Below are positions 1-8,762 of a stretch of DNA of 64,000 nt, one piece after another (the stretch's first letter is position 1; each line of letters starts with the position of its first letter). Location: NCBI GenBank assembly GCA_018806915.1, contig JAGKQI010000094.1, forward strand, positions 434,001 to 498,000, in the 5' to 3' direction. This DNA is from Phytophthora colocasiae. Taxonomy: Eukaryota; Oomycota; Peronosporomycetes; Peronosporales; Peronosporaceae. The notes beneath the pieces were generated by a model. The model saw nothing but the letters and a program-made list of their open reading frames with translations, was not told the DNA's origin and made no database searches. The translations under genes and the position numbers were made by a program.

Positions 1-19
1 CTAAGGAGAGTGTGTAAGG

Positions 20-763
20 TCATACAAGGCTGTAAAGCATGTTTGTTTGTGTACACTGAATACCAATAATTACTCTTTTCTTCACGAAATTAGTATACTT
101 ATAGCACATGTAGCTATTTGCTTTAAGACAGACATCTAGCAGACCAATGTTTGTGGCATATAAATGACGTCGCCACAACTCCCTTCGGTGCAAGATTAAA
201 GATAAACCTACTTTCAAATGCTGTGCAGAATTTAAAAGTACAGTGTTTAAGAGGTCATGTATTTGTGTTAAGCTTACTAACCATACACTCCTGGAATCGA
301 TAGGAGCACTTTTCGCGATTATTCTGTTTGTGATGACTCTTTCTGGCAGGACTAAAACGTCTTGGTATTCTTGTAGCATTTGTCGGAAAGTCTTGGAGTC
401 TTGGAGTTTGTTTTCTGGCGTTGAAACCCAGTTCGGGAGGCAATCCCGTTCCGATGGCGAAATTTCATCTCCAGCTAGTACTTCTTCAGTAGACCTGGAT
501 AGTTCTTTTGACTTGATAATTGCTGCAACGGCTTTGTTTGCCGTTGTATGACTTGATATCCATACTGTTGATACTACCTCTTGTAATGCTTTCCTTGCTG
601 CCGAGTTTTCCTTGAGTGCTTTCAGCACATGCTTAGCACCTTGTAGTCTTAACTGGACTGTCGTCAAAAGTTCCTGCTGCTTCAGTTGATACAATCCTCT
701 CTTGACGAGCTTCCACGCCATTACGGCTTCTGTTGTCGGCTGCCGTTCTGGGAGAAACCTCAT
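20..763 (-). CDS. Hypothetical protein, 247 codons, unrecognised
   Basis: An open frame starts with ATG (complement of 761-763) and runs to a stop near the left edge. The predicted protein is mostly helical and charged, rich in Lys, Leu and Gln in the first 120 residues, with no signal peptide, membrane segment or motif that I recognise. Its C-terminal half looks less protein-like. It is divergent from the DUF6818-like gene at 943 with about 180 bp between the starts, so the two could share a promoter region. It may be part of a larger gene or an old mobile-element ORF. No function is offered. Confidence 0.3.
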   Translation of the reverse strand: MRFLPERQPTTEAVMAWKLVKRGLYQLKQQELLTTVQLRLQGAKHVLKALKENSAARKALQEVVSTVWISSHTTANKAVAAIIKSKELSRSTEEVLAGDEISPSERDCLPNWVSTPENKLQDSKTFRQMLQEYQDVLVLPERVITNRIIAKSAPIDSRSVWLVSLTQIHDLLNTVLLNSAQHLKVGLSLILHRRELWRRHLYATNIGLLDVCLKANSYMCYKYTNFVKKRVIIGIQCTQTNMLYSLV

Positions 764-875
764 CCAGCATAATGATCCATGTCAGAATTTAGTACAGTTT
801 TATTACTCCGCAAATGAAGATCGATGCGACTGTTCACGTGGGTTCATTCTTCGTTTCGCGCCCGAGAAAGCAAAG

Positions 876-942
876 GTAAGTGATATCCCACGATGTACTA
901 ACATCTAGCGTCTTTAAGCTCACACAAATGTTATATGTGCAG
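876..942 (+). other. Candidate intron upstream of the DUF6818-like coding region
   Basis: GTAAGT donor at 876, TACTAAC branch site at 896-902 and TGTGCAG acceptor ending at 942 make a 67-bp intron of normal oomycete size. An open frame (702-875) lies before it, so either a 5' UTR or an upstream coding exon is spliced to 943. Confidence 0.4.
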
Positions 943-1755
943 ATGGTGAGGTGTCCATCCCGGAAGCATTACACTGTGCATGAATTAGTTCTTCTTCTTG
1001 CAATTTTGGAGGAGAGATTGCCTATTTACCCATCCGAGTGGGCAAATGTCGCTATGGAATTCACATCTCGAAGCGGAGAAACATGGGTCAGCCGAACGAC
1101 TGCTAGTTTGCGCTCCAAGTTCTCGACACTTTGTTCCTCCCGACCATGTGCAAAATTTCCTGCAATGCGTGTACGTGCAAAAATCGTAAAGTCCCAAATT
1201 GAGGGTCGGTACAGTTCCATGCTGCGTCGAGCCCAGATCTTACGACAAGATCACCAGTACAAACCTCCCACCTCATCTGATTCCAAAGGTCCAAGCAAAC
1301 GTTGCGACGCATGCAGTAGCGGTATTCCGCCCAAGACCACACGCCGCCCTACTGTAGTTCAACCTGCAGCGCCCGATCATCGATCCTCAAGATTTCGACA
1401 ATTCGTCTTGCCTCCTGCACAACCGTCCCAAATTACCCCTGCGGAAGGCAGTTCCAGAGTGTTCCATCTATCACGGACCAATAATGAGCAGGTCAACACA
1501 TTCACAGGTCCTATGCAAGCTGTGGGTCATACTGGTTACGGCCGATTTGAGCCTCCCGGAACCAGCAATCTGCCCTATATTATCGACATATTTCGCCAAA
1601 TTGCAGATCTGCAAGTCAGAGCACAACGTGATTTTGATCGCCAATGCCTCGCACGAGATGAATATGACAGGTTACAGCAGCAATGCACTCTACAGTACCA
1701 GCAACAAACGATGTCACTCCTCGCAACGTTGGTAAAGTCAAGCCAGGCCAAATGA
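943..1755 (+). CDS. DUF6818-like (Myb/SANT-like trihelix) DNA-binding protein
   Basis: The N-terminal ~85 residues have a helical pattern that I recognise as the oomycete DUF6818 domain: YTVHELVLLL, then EERLPIYPSEWANVA, then a T-x-x-SLR-KF segment and a basic KIVKSQIEGR stretch. Such domains are Myb/SANT-like and often occur in expanded, transposon-associated oomycete families. The middle is Pro/Ser/Thr-rich and likely disordered; the C-terminus (about residues 215-270) is a Gln/Arg-rich coiled coil starting near YIIDIFRQI. I chose ATG 943 because it directly follows a good acceptor (TGTGCAG at 936-942) whose donor GTAAGT is at 876 and branch point TACTAAC at 896-902. The exon upstream of 876 is unresolved. 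ATG 928 is an alternative if that intron is not used. Confidence 0.5.
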   Translation: MVRCPSRKHYTVHELVLLLAILEERLPIYPSEWANVAMEFTSRSGETWVSRTTASLRSKFSTLCSSRPCAKFPAMRVRAKIVKSQIEGRYSSMLRRAQILRQDHQYKPPTSSDSKGPSKRCDACSSGIPPKTTRRPTVVQPAAPDHRSSRFRQFVLPPAQPSQITPAEGSSRVFHLSRTNNEQVNTFTGPMQAVGHTGYGRFEPPGTSNLPYIIDIFRQIADLQVRAQRDFDRQCLARDEYDRLQQQCTLQYQQQTMSLLATLVKSSQAK

Positions 1756-2520
1756 TGGCAATTCTTACCGTAGTGAAAGATCTAGTGACAGACAACAAAG
1801 TAATTCATGTACTCCCTTTAAATCGTCTGAACGGTTCCCAGCTACTGCAATACTTTTGAGGCTGAGAGACCCTCGCGCGCACAGAAGCGCGCTACTGTCA
1901 AAGAAGCCAGCGTAGTTTTTAGCAACCAACTTGGTTGAACCAAGGGCGATGATAGGTCAATGGGAGTTCTGGCACCTCTGAATTCACAATGTGCCCCTAG
2001 CGCCGTTGGTCAGGCGAATCCAACCACAGTTGTTGCAACATCACCTCAAATCGCAAACCACCGTATGTTCACTCAATTCTGCCCAAAAATGCATCATGCA
2101 CAGCGATCGAAACAGTAAAGCACAGCTTCTTCTCATGCCCCCCTTAATTGCGTTCTTTCGTGGATATTTATCTAACCGAGACAGAAAACTCTTTCCAGTA
2201 GCCGAGAGTTTGTGAGGGGTACAAGAACGTAGTAGAATCTGTGAGAGCTCCTGACGCTCAAATTTATCTCGATATTGACACACAATTTCCAACAGATTGA
2301 GGCCGCTAATGGTACTTCCCATATCACGATTCATTCCGCTGCTTGGGATGTGGCATGGAATTCCTGGCGAAAATATATCATTAGACTGGCGGCTGCTACT
2401 ATTCTACTCTAAGGCATTAGTTATCAAAAACGAGAAGCCCAATAATTGTTAAACTAAATCCTTTCCAGTGACGCACATCCATGACAATAGGTGAGTAAGC
2501 AGAGAGCTATATGTACTGTA
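1756..2520. other. Intergenic stretch, no gene seen
   Basis: About 760 bp without a convincing ORF. A small inverted repeat GCGCGC-N6-GCGCGC lies near 1875-1892. The rest looks like ordinary intergenic sequence between the DUF6818-like gene and the PEP-mutase family gene. Confidence 0.5.
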
Positions 2521-2546
2521 CGCCGTACAGTGTACAGTGTACGGCG
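2521..2546. promoter_or_regulatory. 26-bp near-perfect palindrome in the promoter of the PEP-mutase family gene
   Basis: CGCCGTAC and GTACGGCG flank AGTGTACAGT. The complete 26-mer equals its reverse complement except for one symmetric G/C pair, and it contains three GTAC cores. It ends about 100 bp upstream of the ATG at 2650. A TCATTCC motif at 2637-2643 matches the oomycete initiator consensus TCAYTYY but lies very close to the ATG. Dimeric transcription-factor binding is an inference. Confidence 0.4.
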
Positions 2547-2649
2547 CGTCTTCATAGTGTATCCATCTTGCATGTCAAAAACGTTTGCGCAAACTCCCCC
2601 CACGTGTAAACAAATCACGAGACCAATCAAGATCTGGTCATTCCTGAAA

Positions 2650-3585
2650 ATGCTAACAACCACGCAGCCCCAACGAGTTGCTCGTCTCCGCGAGCTCATC
2701 AATGGTGAAGACCTCGTGATGATGCCTTCTTGCTACGATGGCCTCACTGCAAGACTCATCGAACGTGCTGGTTACGACTCTTGCTTTATGACTGGCTACG
2801 GCGTCTCGGCAGTTCACGGTGTACCGGACACTCAACTCTTGTCCTATGGCGAGATGGCACGCAGTGCACAGACGATATGTTCGTCACTGAAGAGTATCCC
2901 GTGTCTTGGTGACGGTGACACAGGCTACGGGAACGCCATGAACGTTAAACGCACAGTGGCAGGATACGCCCAAGCTGGAATGGCTGGTATCCTGATTGAA
3001 GATCAAGTATCTCCAAAGCGATGTGGTCACACGACAGGGAAAGCAGTTGTCGACCGTGAAGAAGCATTCAATCGAGTCCGAGCAGCAGTGGACGCTCGTC
3101 GTGAAGGAAACTTTGATATTGTCATTTTGGCTCGCACGGATGCTCGCGCCACTCACTCGTTGGAAGAAGCGATTGCTCGTTGTCAGGAATTTGTGCGTCT
3201 TGGTGCAGACATTACCTTCTTGGAAGCTCCACGCTCCGTGGACGAAATGAAAGCTTTCTGCGAACAAGTTCCGGGTCCCAAGCTTGCCAATATGGTGGAG
3301 ATGGGGATGACTCCAGTTTTGCTGCCAGAAGAGCTGCACCAGATCGGCTACAAGATCGCATTGTATCCGGTTACGCTGCTTAATGCGAGTATTAAAGTCA
3401 TGGAGAAGGCTTTGGTGGAGCTGCGTAACCAGACTAAAGGAGAGGTTGAGCCCTCGGCTGATGGAGTTAATGCTACTCCAAGTGCTGGACTCAATGAACT
3501 GCTGAGCGACTTTGAGCATGTCAAGGATGTCGTGGGTTTTACGGACTACTACAAGGAGGAAGAGCGCTACGGGGCGTCTAAGTAA
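2650..3585 (+). CDS. PEP mutase / isocitrate lyase superfamily C-C lyase
   Basis: A 311-residue soluble protein of the PEP mutase/isocitrate lyase superfamily, which forms or breaks C-C or C-P bonds of small oxo- and carboxylic acids with Mg2+. Visible signatures are MPSCYDGLTARLIERAG near the N-terminus, the metal/substrate loop GDGDTGYGN, the active-site loop EDQVSPKRCGH with the catalytic Cys, and LARTDAR. The KRCGH loop favours a lyase (2-methylisocitrate, dimethylmalate or oxaloacetate-type) over a true PEP mutase; I cannot separate these by eye. Length suits the family. The frame is open upstream to 2491, but that part is low in coding character, so the ATG at 2650 (MLTTTQPQRVARLREL) is chosen. 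It is convergent with the kinase gene, with a gap of under 70 bp between stops. Confidence 0.85.
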   Translation: MLTTTQPQRVARLRELINGEDLVMMPSCYDGLTARLIERAGYDSCFMTGYGVSAVHGVPDTQLLSYGEMARSAQTICSSLKSIPCLGDGDTGYGNAMNVKRTVAGYAQAGMAGILIEDQVSPKRCGHTTGKAVVDREEAFNRVRAAVDARREGNFDIVILARTDARATHSLEEAIARCQEFVRLGADITFLEAPRSVDEMKAFCEQVPGPKLANMVEMGMTPVLLPEELHQIGYKIALYPVTLLNASIKVMEKALVELRNQTKGEVEPSADGVNATPSAGLNELLSDFEHVKDVVGFTDYYKEEERYGASK

Positions 3586-3653
3586 TGCAGCAATTAGCGA
3601 GTCAGGAGAGCATCATTTGGTTATTTTTTTTACATACATTACGTACGTGATGT

Positions 3654-5613
3654 TCAATCACCTTTCAGCATCTTCACCAAGGCTGAAGCGTTGGGACGAC
3701 GGGCTGGATCATGCTGGCAACAAGTTACACCAACACGACGGATTCGGGATGGACAATCATCTGAAAAACTTGGACGTAGGTGTCCAGACATGACCATTTG
3801 CAAAATGCGGAATGGTTTCTCCTTTTTGCCTTCAGAGGTGAGGATATCGTGGAAGGGGATTTTGCACGTGTCCATCTCGGATAATAGCACGCCGAATGAG
3901 TAGATGTCTGCTTGCTCCGTGTATCGCTTACCCTCCATAACCTCCGGTGCTGTCCAGTATGGTGTGCCAACCCCCGCTGTCATTGTCAAGTCTAGACGTC
4001 CTTTACTCACACCAAAGTCGATCACCTTCGGTTCCAATTGTCGAGTGAGCAAGACGTTTCTCGACTTTAAATCCCGATGGATGATGGGAGTTCTTCGAGT
4101 ATGTAGATATTCCAGCGCTCGAGCGACTCCGACTGCCATGTGGATCTTTTCTCTTGCCCATGACATGAGATCTCCATGCGCCTTCAAGTAATGCTGGAGA
4201 TCACCAAGCGGGAAATACTCGACTACCATCGACAGATTATTTAAACTGTTCCATGAAACGCCAATGAATTTGCCGATGTTTGGATGATTCAGACTTGCGT
4301 TCAACTCGATTTCCTCTGCGAACTCCTGCACTTCGTCTGCCTTGTTGCTTTTAGCATGAAGCAATCGCTTCACTGCAACTTGTTGACCACCATACTGACA
4401 CATCCAAACTTCTCCCGACGCTCCCTTGGACATCACCTTTTCGAGTTTTAACTCGTCAAGTGGAATTCGCTTTCCTGCGAGGAATTCGCTTGTCAAGAGC
4501 AGCTTCAATGTGGAGTTCGAGCCATATTCGTGACTCAGTCGTTGCGGGAACTGGAGAGAAGACAAACTGTCGTTCATTCCGATCGAAGGTCGAGGATTGA
4601 AACTACTGCCCAAATCTTCACTGGTAGCTACTGTGGGTCGAGAATGATAATTGCGCTGGTAACATCCAGGAGGCGACGTCACAGTGAGTTGATAAGGTGC
4701 AGGTGATGCGGTTGTAGGAGTTTGAGCTTTGCGCCGTCTTTTGCACATGCAGAAAATGCTGATTGCAATGAGTGCGATAACAAAGACTGCACCACCAGCG
4801 ATGGGGACTAGCAGCAATTTGTTGAATTCCCACTAGCCATTTCGACACCCAGTCGCTCCCTGTGACGACCTGCATTTCAGCTTTTACTTCATCCGTGATG
4901 TTTGCGGTTGTGTGGCAAGGAAACACCAGAGACCCGTAAGCCCCGTTTTCAGTGGATTTGGCACATTCACCATAGCCTGGTTCATTCGTCAAACTCACAG
5001 TATGAACTGCCATGACAACGTACGAAACGTTCTGATCGGTCCAAGAATGTTTCGCGACGCGAGGTACTGGGGCAGTTGACGGGTTTCCACCGATCCCCCA
5101 CATCGCTGCGTGATACGTCACATCGTCCTCGAACTCTTCCACTACACACTTGGCTGCGTTGTTCATCTGAGCTCCATTGCAAAACTGGTTGGCATAGGCT
5201 AAGCCACCTGTAGGTTGCGTGCAGTTTAAAGCGAGACATCCAGCATCGTGAAACTCCTCCAAAGTAAGCGCCAAATCCGTCATTGAATGCTTCCCCAGAG
5301 TCCAAAACTGCACTGCTGTGTCCTTGGACGTGATTCCGAAGCCCGTATCCCAAAGCAGAGCACGCTGAGCAAGACCTGGTAGCTTTGTCCAGTCCAACTT
5401 CAAGCCTTTCAGACGTTTCTGAACTGCATCTGGGACAGCAACCAGCTTAACCTGATCGACTTCCTCTTCGGTTTTTCTTCGATAATAAAGTTGACGAGCA
5501 ATGTCCGAGCTGGAACCGTCGAAAGACATCGAGTTACTTGAGCTTGACGGCATGGCTACCAACTTCAGTGGACACCCAAAGGAAATTTGAAAATGGCACG
5601 TACATGACATCCT
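3654..5613 (-). pseudogene. Receptor-like TKL Ser/Thr kinase with one apparent frameshift
   Basis: The C-terminal part (from about 4817 down to 3654) encodes a membrane helix (LLLVPIAGGAVFVIALIAIS), a basic stop-transfer CKRRRK and a complete kinase domain: GASGEV glycine loop, VAVKR lysine, HRDLKSRN catalytic loop, DFG, and GTPYWTAPEV, a tyrosine-kinase-like pattern. The upstream frame (about 5613 to 4830) encodes a Cys-containing, N-glycosylation-rich ectodomain ending DWVSKWL. The two frames join around 4830-4836, where one extra base would account for the shift; no plausible intron fits. No ATG with a clear signal peptide exists at the 5' end, so the start is uncertain (ATG at 5613 or 5553). 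It is either a recent pseudogene or a real gene with a sequencing error; the kinase residues are all intact. Confidence 0.7.
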
Positions 5614-5805
5614 GCACCAGTGATTGAGCGTGGATAAGGTAGCAACATCAGTACTTTTAAAGCGGATGGGAAGGTTCTCTCCCAATGCTTAACTGCTGTC
5701 TTCAGGATGTACACGTATTTCTACTGCTGTCCTCCGGAAAAGAGGTCTTTATGTGTAAAGTTTACCTCCACGCCGATGGAATCTGCAACCTTCTGGTTAG
5801 TGTGA

Positions 5806-5824
5806 GCAATCTACATGTTGGAAG
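5806..5824. repeat. Copy A of a short repeat also found at 23859-24920
   Basis: GCAATCTACATGTTG at 5806-5820 recurs at 23859-23864 joined to 24902 onward, where the second copy is split by the Tc1 element. Similarity resumes beyond the SINE here (TTAGTACACATCAACA near 6279) and in the second copy (TTAGTACACACCAACA near 24918). The repeats flank the hAT/Gypsy nest and may be its old termini. Confidence 0.4.
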
Positions 5825-6263
5825 GGGGGGGGAAGGGAGGACTCGAACCCCTTATATTAGGTACTTATTTCGAAGCCTGTTCGAAACAGGCGCATTGACG
5901 TCTAAGCAAGGTTACTCCTAACTAATTTCCTACGGCTACTCGGTTACCCTTAGTCTATGACCGGTACGCTTGAATTTCTTGGGAATTTTGCCCAATGGGC
6001 CACCGTTGATGAGCCCCCAGCCGGTGCCTGGCCGGGCAGAGTACTGCGACCGCGCCAACTCCTTGAGTCTTGTCTCCGTGTTGTTGTGCCTTGATTGGTC
6101 CCGATGTCTTAGAGAAGAGCTTGTGAGTGATGGGAAATGAACAGAGAAGGGCAGCGGTGAGAGAGGAGAGCAGAAGTCGAAAAGGGCGACGGAGGCGGGG
6201 CTCGAACCCTCGGTCAGTTCGTGGATCAGCGGATGCTAATCCACTGGGCCACCGGCGAGCCCC
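5825..6263 (-). mobile_element. tRNA-related SINE, copy 1 (439 bp)
   Basis: On the minus strand the element starts GGGGCTCGCC at 6263 and ends in a C-rich tail at 5825. The head holds a pol III A-box-like TGGCCCAGTGG and a B-box-like GGTTCGAGCCC. A second B-box-like GGTTCGAGTCC lies near the tail. An 11-bp target-site duplication CATGTTGGAAG flanks it (5814-5824 and 6264-6274). A closely similar copy lies at 24941-25386 on the opposite strand. No protein is encoded; mobility would depend on an unlinked LINE. Confidence 0.75.
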
Positions 6264-6352
6264 CATGTTGGAAGAATTTAGTACACATCAACACTACGTT
6301 GGTACACTGGTGGTATACTGTTGGTCTACATGGACACAAAACCTGGTAAATT

Positions 6353-7168
6353 TTATAGCCAACATTCAACTGTGTTGGCGTTCTTGTCGTCTTCATGATC
6401 ACCACCTGCAGGTATATGCTTGGTCTCTAGGTCCTCAAAGTGCTCCACCTCGTCTGCAAAGTAATCGTACGGATCTTTTGTGTCGAGAAGACCATGATTT
6501 ATGTAAATGAATGCCAGCTTTTCCATCGTGTTTGCATTCATTCGGTTGCGACGCTTGGTCCACAGAAATGAGTACGCGCTCCACACACGCTCCGCTGCCG
6601 CAGAAGATGTCGGAACACTCAAGACTTGGACTGCGATGTGGGGAAAGTCTTCTCTACTATACTGGATCCAATGTTGAAGTGATCGGGGATTTTTGTGGAC
6701 CTCTAGTAGAATGTATCTGCTCAGCTCTGCGTAGCACTCCCTAGTCTTGACGTCGTACGGGTAATACAACAAAATGAAATCGCGTAATTAGTTCATAGTC
6801 TCAGCCTTGTCGTTGGCATCCTACGAAAGTGTCTTTAGTTTTGGGAGTAGGAAGTGGCGAACCCATTGAAGACGTATGAAGGAAGTACCAACGCGAGAGC
6901 ACTATCTTCTTCAATCGGTCGCCGAAGTCATCACCATGCGACAGCCTCGCGTTTTGCACCCAGTTTTCTTTGAGGCGAATGAAGCAGTAGTAGACTTGAA
7001 AGAGGTCCCCCTATCGCTCACAAGTGCTCCGATCTGCTTGGATGGAAACTTCAGAAGACATCGGAGCTGGTTAAGATTTTTCCAGAATACAGGACTTCCT
7101 CACACGACATTTGCCGTTCTTAGCGTCCAGCTTGGACAGGTACGAGTTGATGTCGAAGCGGAGTGGGT
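6353..7168 (-). pseudogene. hAT transposase remnant, C-terminal part
   Basis: The best-preserved stretch (6772-6353) encodes a hAT dimerisation (hATC-type) region: VLSVPTSSAAAERVWSAYSF followed by TKRRNRMNANTMEKLAFIYI. Upstream, from about 6950 to 6780, other frames still show HTSSMG and FVG-like segments in the order expected for hAT-like proteins, with several stops and frameshifts. The Gypsy element interrupts the remnant at 7165-7168. Sequence continuing on the far side (23685-23862) appears to belong to the same decayed element. It is not functional. Confidence 0.6.
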
Positions 7169-8703
7169 TGTGGTGAAGTGGGTGAACACTTTTGACCGCC
7201 CAGGGGGTTGCGTATAGTGTGCCGTCCAAAAGGAACAACCCAGACACTAAAAACTCCAAAAGAGAGTTAGTAGTCAGGTGTCCAGTTGGAGTGAGTCAGC
7301 ACCACCTTCCGGTGTCCAAATGGGTGTCCGGAAAGTGGCTTGGCGTGTGACCTTGTGACTACCCTCGTAGGTGTCGTTTGTCTTCGAACGCGAGGAGTCT
7401 GCACCGAAAGTGTTATCTCCAAAAGATTGTAGAACTAGATCCAGAGGGAGAGTGCTAACAAAATAAACACTTCCCAAACGGTGGTTAATTAGTCCGAAAG
7501 TGGGTAAGCACTTATGAGCAAAGTACTTCCCCTCCAACAGTTAACCAAATATACAAGAGAGTTAAACCAAAATATACAACCGCTTCTTATTCTTTTCGGC
7601 CCTCGAGCGGTGGGCACTCCAAATGCCAGTACGACTAGAGCAAAGTCCGGAACACTGGCACAGTTCCGGGGCTCTTTAAACAGCGCACCACTTCCGATAG
7701 ATTCACTAGGAATCTCCGGAAGAATAGAATCCAATATATATGTCCCAAATACTATGTAGTATTTAAGAACATACACAACCAATACAGTCCAAACGCACAA
7801 GCAGTCAAATCAATCAATTTTAGGGGTGACTACCACTAACCTCCCAAAACGCAGTTATAATATGAAATAATACCCGAAAGTATCAACTGGAATATGAAAT
7901 GGAAGGGGTCACGCCCGGGATACGCCGCCCGGATCACCTTTCCAACTTGGTCTTACCCTGGCGGAGATTCACGCGGCGGTGACGCTTGTCGACGCGGCCT
8001 GGCGCTTGTTCGGCTACACGTGAAGCCCTCTTCTCGAGGCTGGTCCACGGCTCCTCACAGTGTGTCTTGGGAACACCTTCCAAGACTTTGCACTTGCGCC
8101 CTTGGTGGCAAATTGAACTCTCTTTAATGTATAATAGCTAGCACTAGCTAAACATGCAAAAATATACTTGGTTTCACTATGTAGTAGGGGCTTCTCATCA
8201 GGAAGAGGCTTGCGTTTCAGTAGAATACCATAGAGTCAAAGAACACGGAAGAATTCCAGCTGGCTCCGGACACATCATCGTCGGTCGTCTTGGTCGGTCG
8301 GAAATATATGGCCTTGAGTATACCCGAGATTCAACCAGGATACTGGGTACAAACCAGACAGTCTCCGATAGTCACACGTTAACCTCCACTTCGAACCTTC
8401 GACTTGATAATTTGAGTCTCGCATATACTCCAAAAATAGAACCCCTTGGTCATGGCGTTACCGAACAGTCACTTGGTTTCGGTGTTCGAATCATCTGGAG
8501 TGCATCTTCCGGAGTATGTCAGGATCTTTTCAAGTCGTTTCCATCTTTTGGAGTCGGCAACCCCTTCCCAGGCTTGCCCTTGTCCCTTGGCACCCACAAT
8601 TGTGCCTTAACCCTGAAATCATTTGGACCAGTAATATCGTCAATGCCGCTCTGGCTCTGGGAACCGGCAGTCCATAGAAAATTTGCAGAGTCACAGCTTC
8701 ACA
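7169..8703 (-). repeat. 3' LTR of the Gypsy element (1535 bp)
   Basis: Starts TGTGGTGAAG and ends CTTCACA on the plus strand, matching 22151-23684 over its length. Differences seen include T/C near the left end, two substitutions near 7442-7463, one near 7772, a 1-bp G-run indel near 8186 and one substitution near 8697. The ORFs inside it occur in both LTRs and are not thought to be genes. Confidence 0.93.
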
Positions 8704-8718
8704 ACCGTCCCTCTCATC
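8704..8718 (-). other. Polypurine tract of the Gypsy element
   Basis: On the minus strand GATGAGAGGGACGGT directly precedes the TGTGAAGC start of the 3' LTR, as expected for the plus-strand DNA primer. Confidence 0.65.
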
Positions 8719-8762
8719 ATGAGCTCTCATTGAGCAATTTGCTTCCGAGGAGATAGGTCGCG

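Noticed and set aside
6876..7217. 113-codon plus-strand ORF at the left Gypsy junction
   Set aside because: Spans the TE boundary and the decayed hAT; not a plausible gene.
8154..8756. 200-codon ORF in the left LTR and its copy at 23150-23704
   Set aside because: Lies within the LTRs, differs by frame at a 1-bp G-run indel, and has no recognisable protein features; most likely chance.
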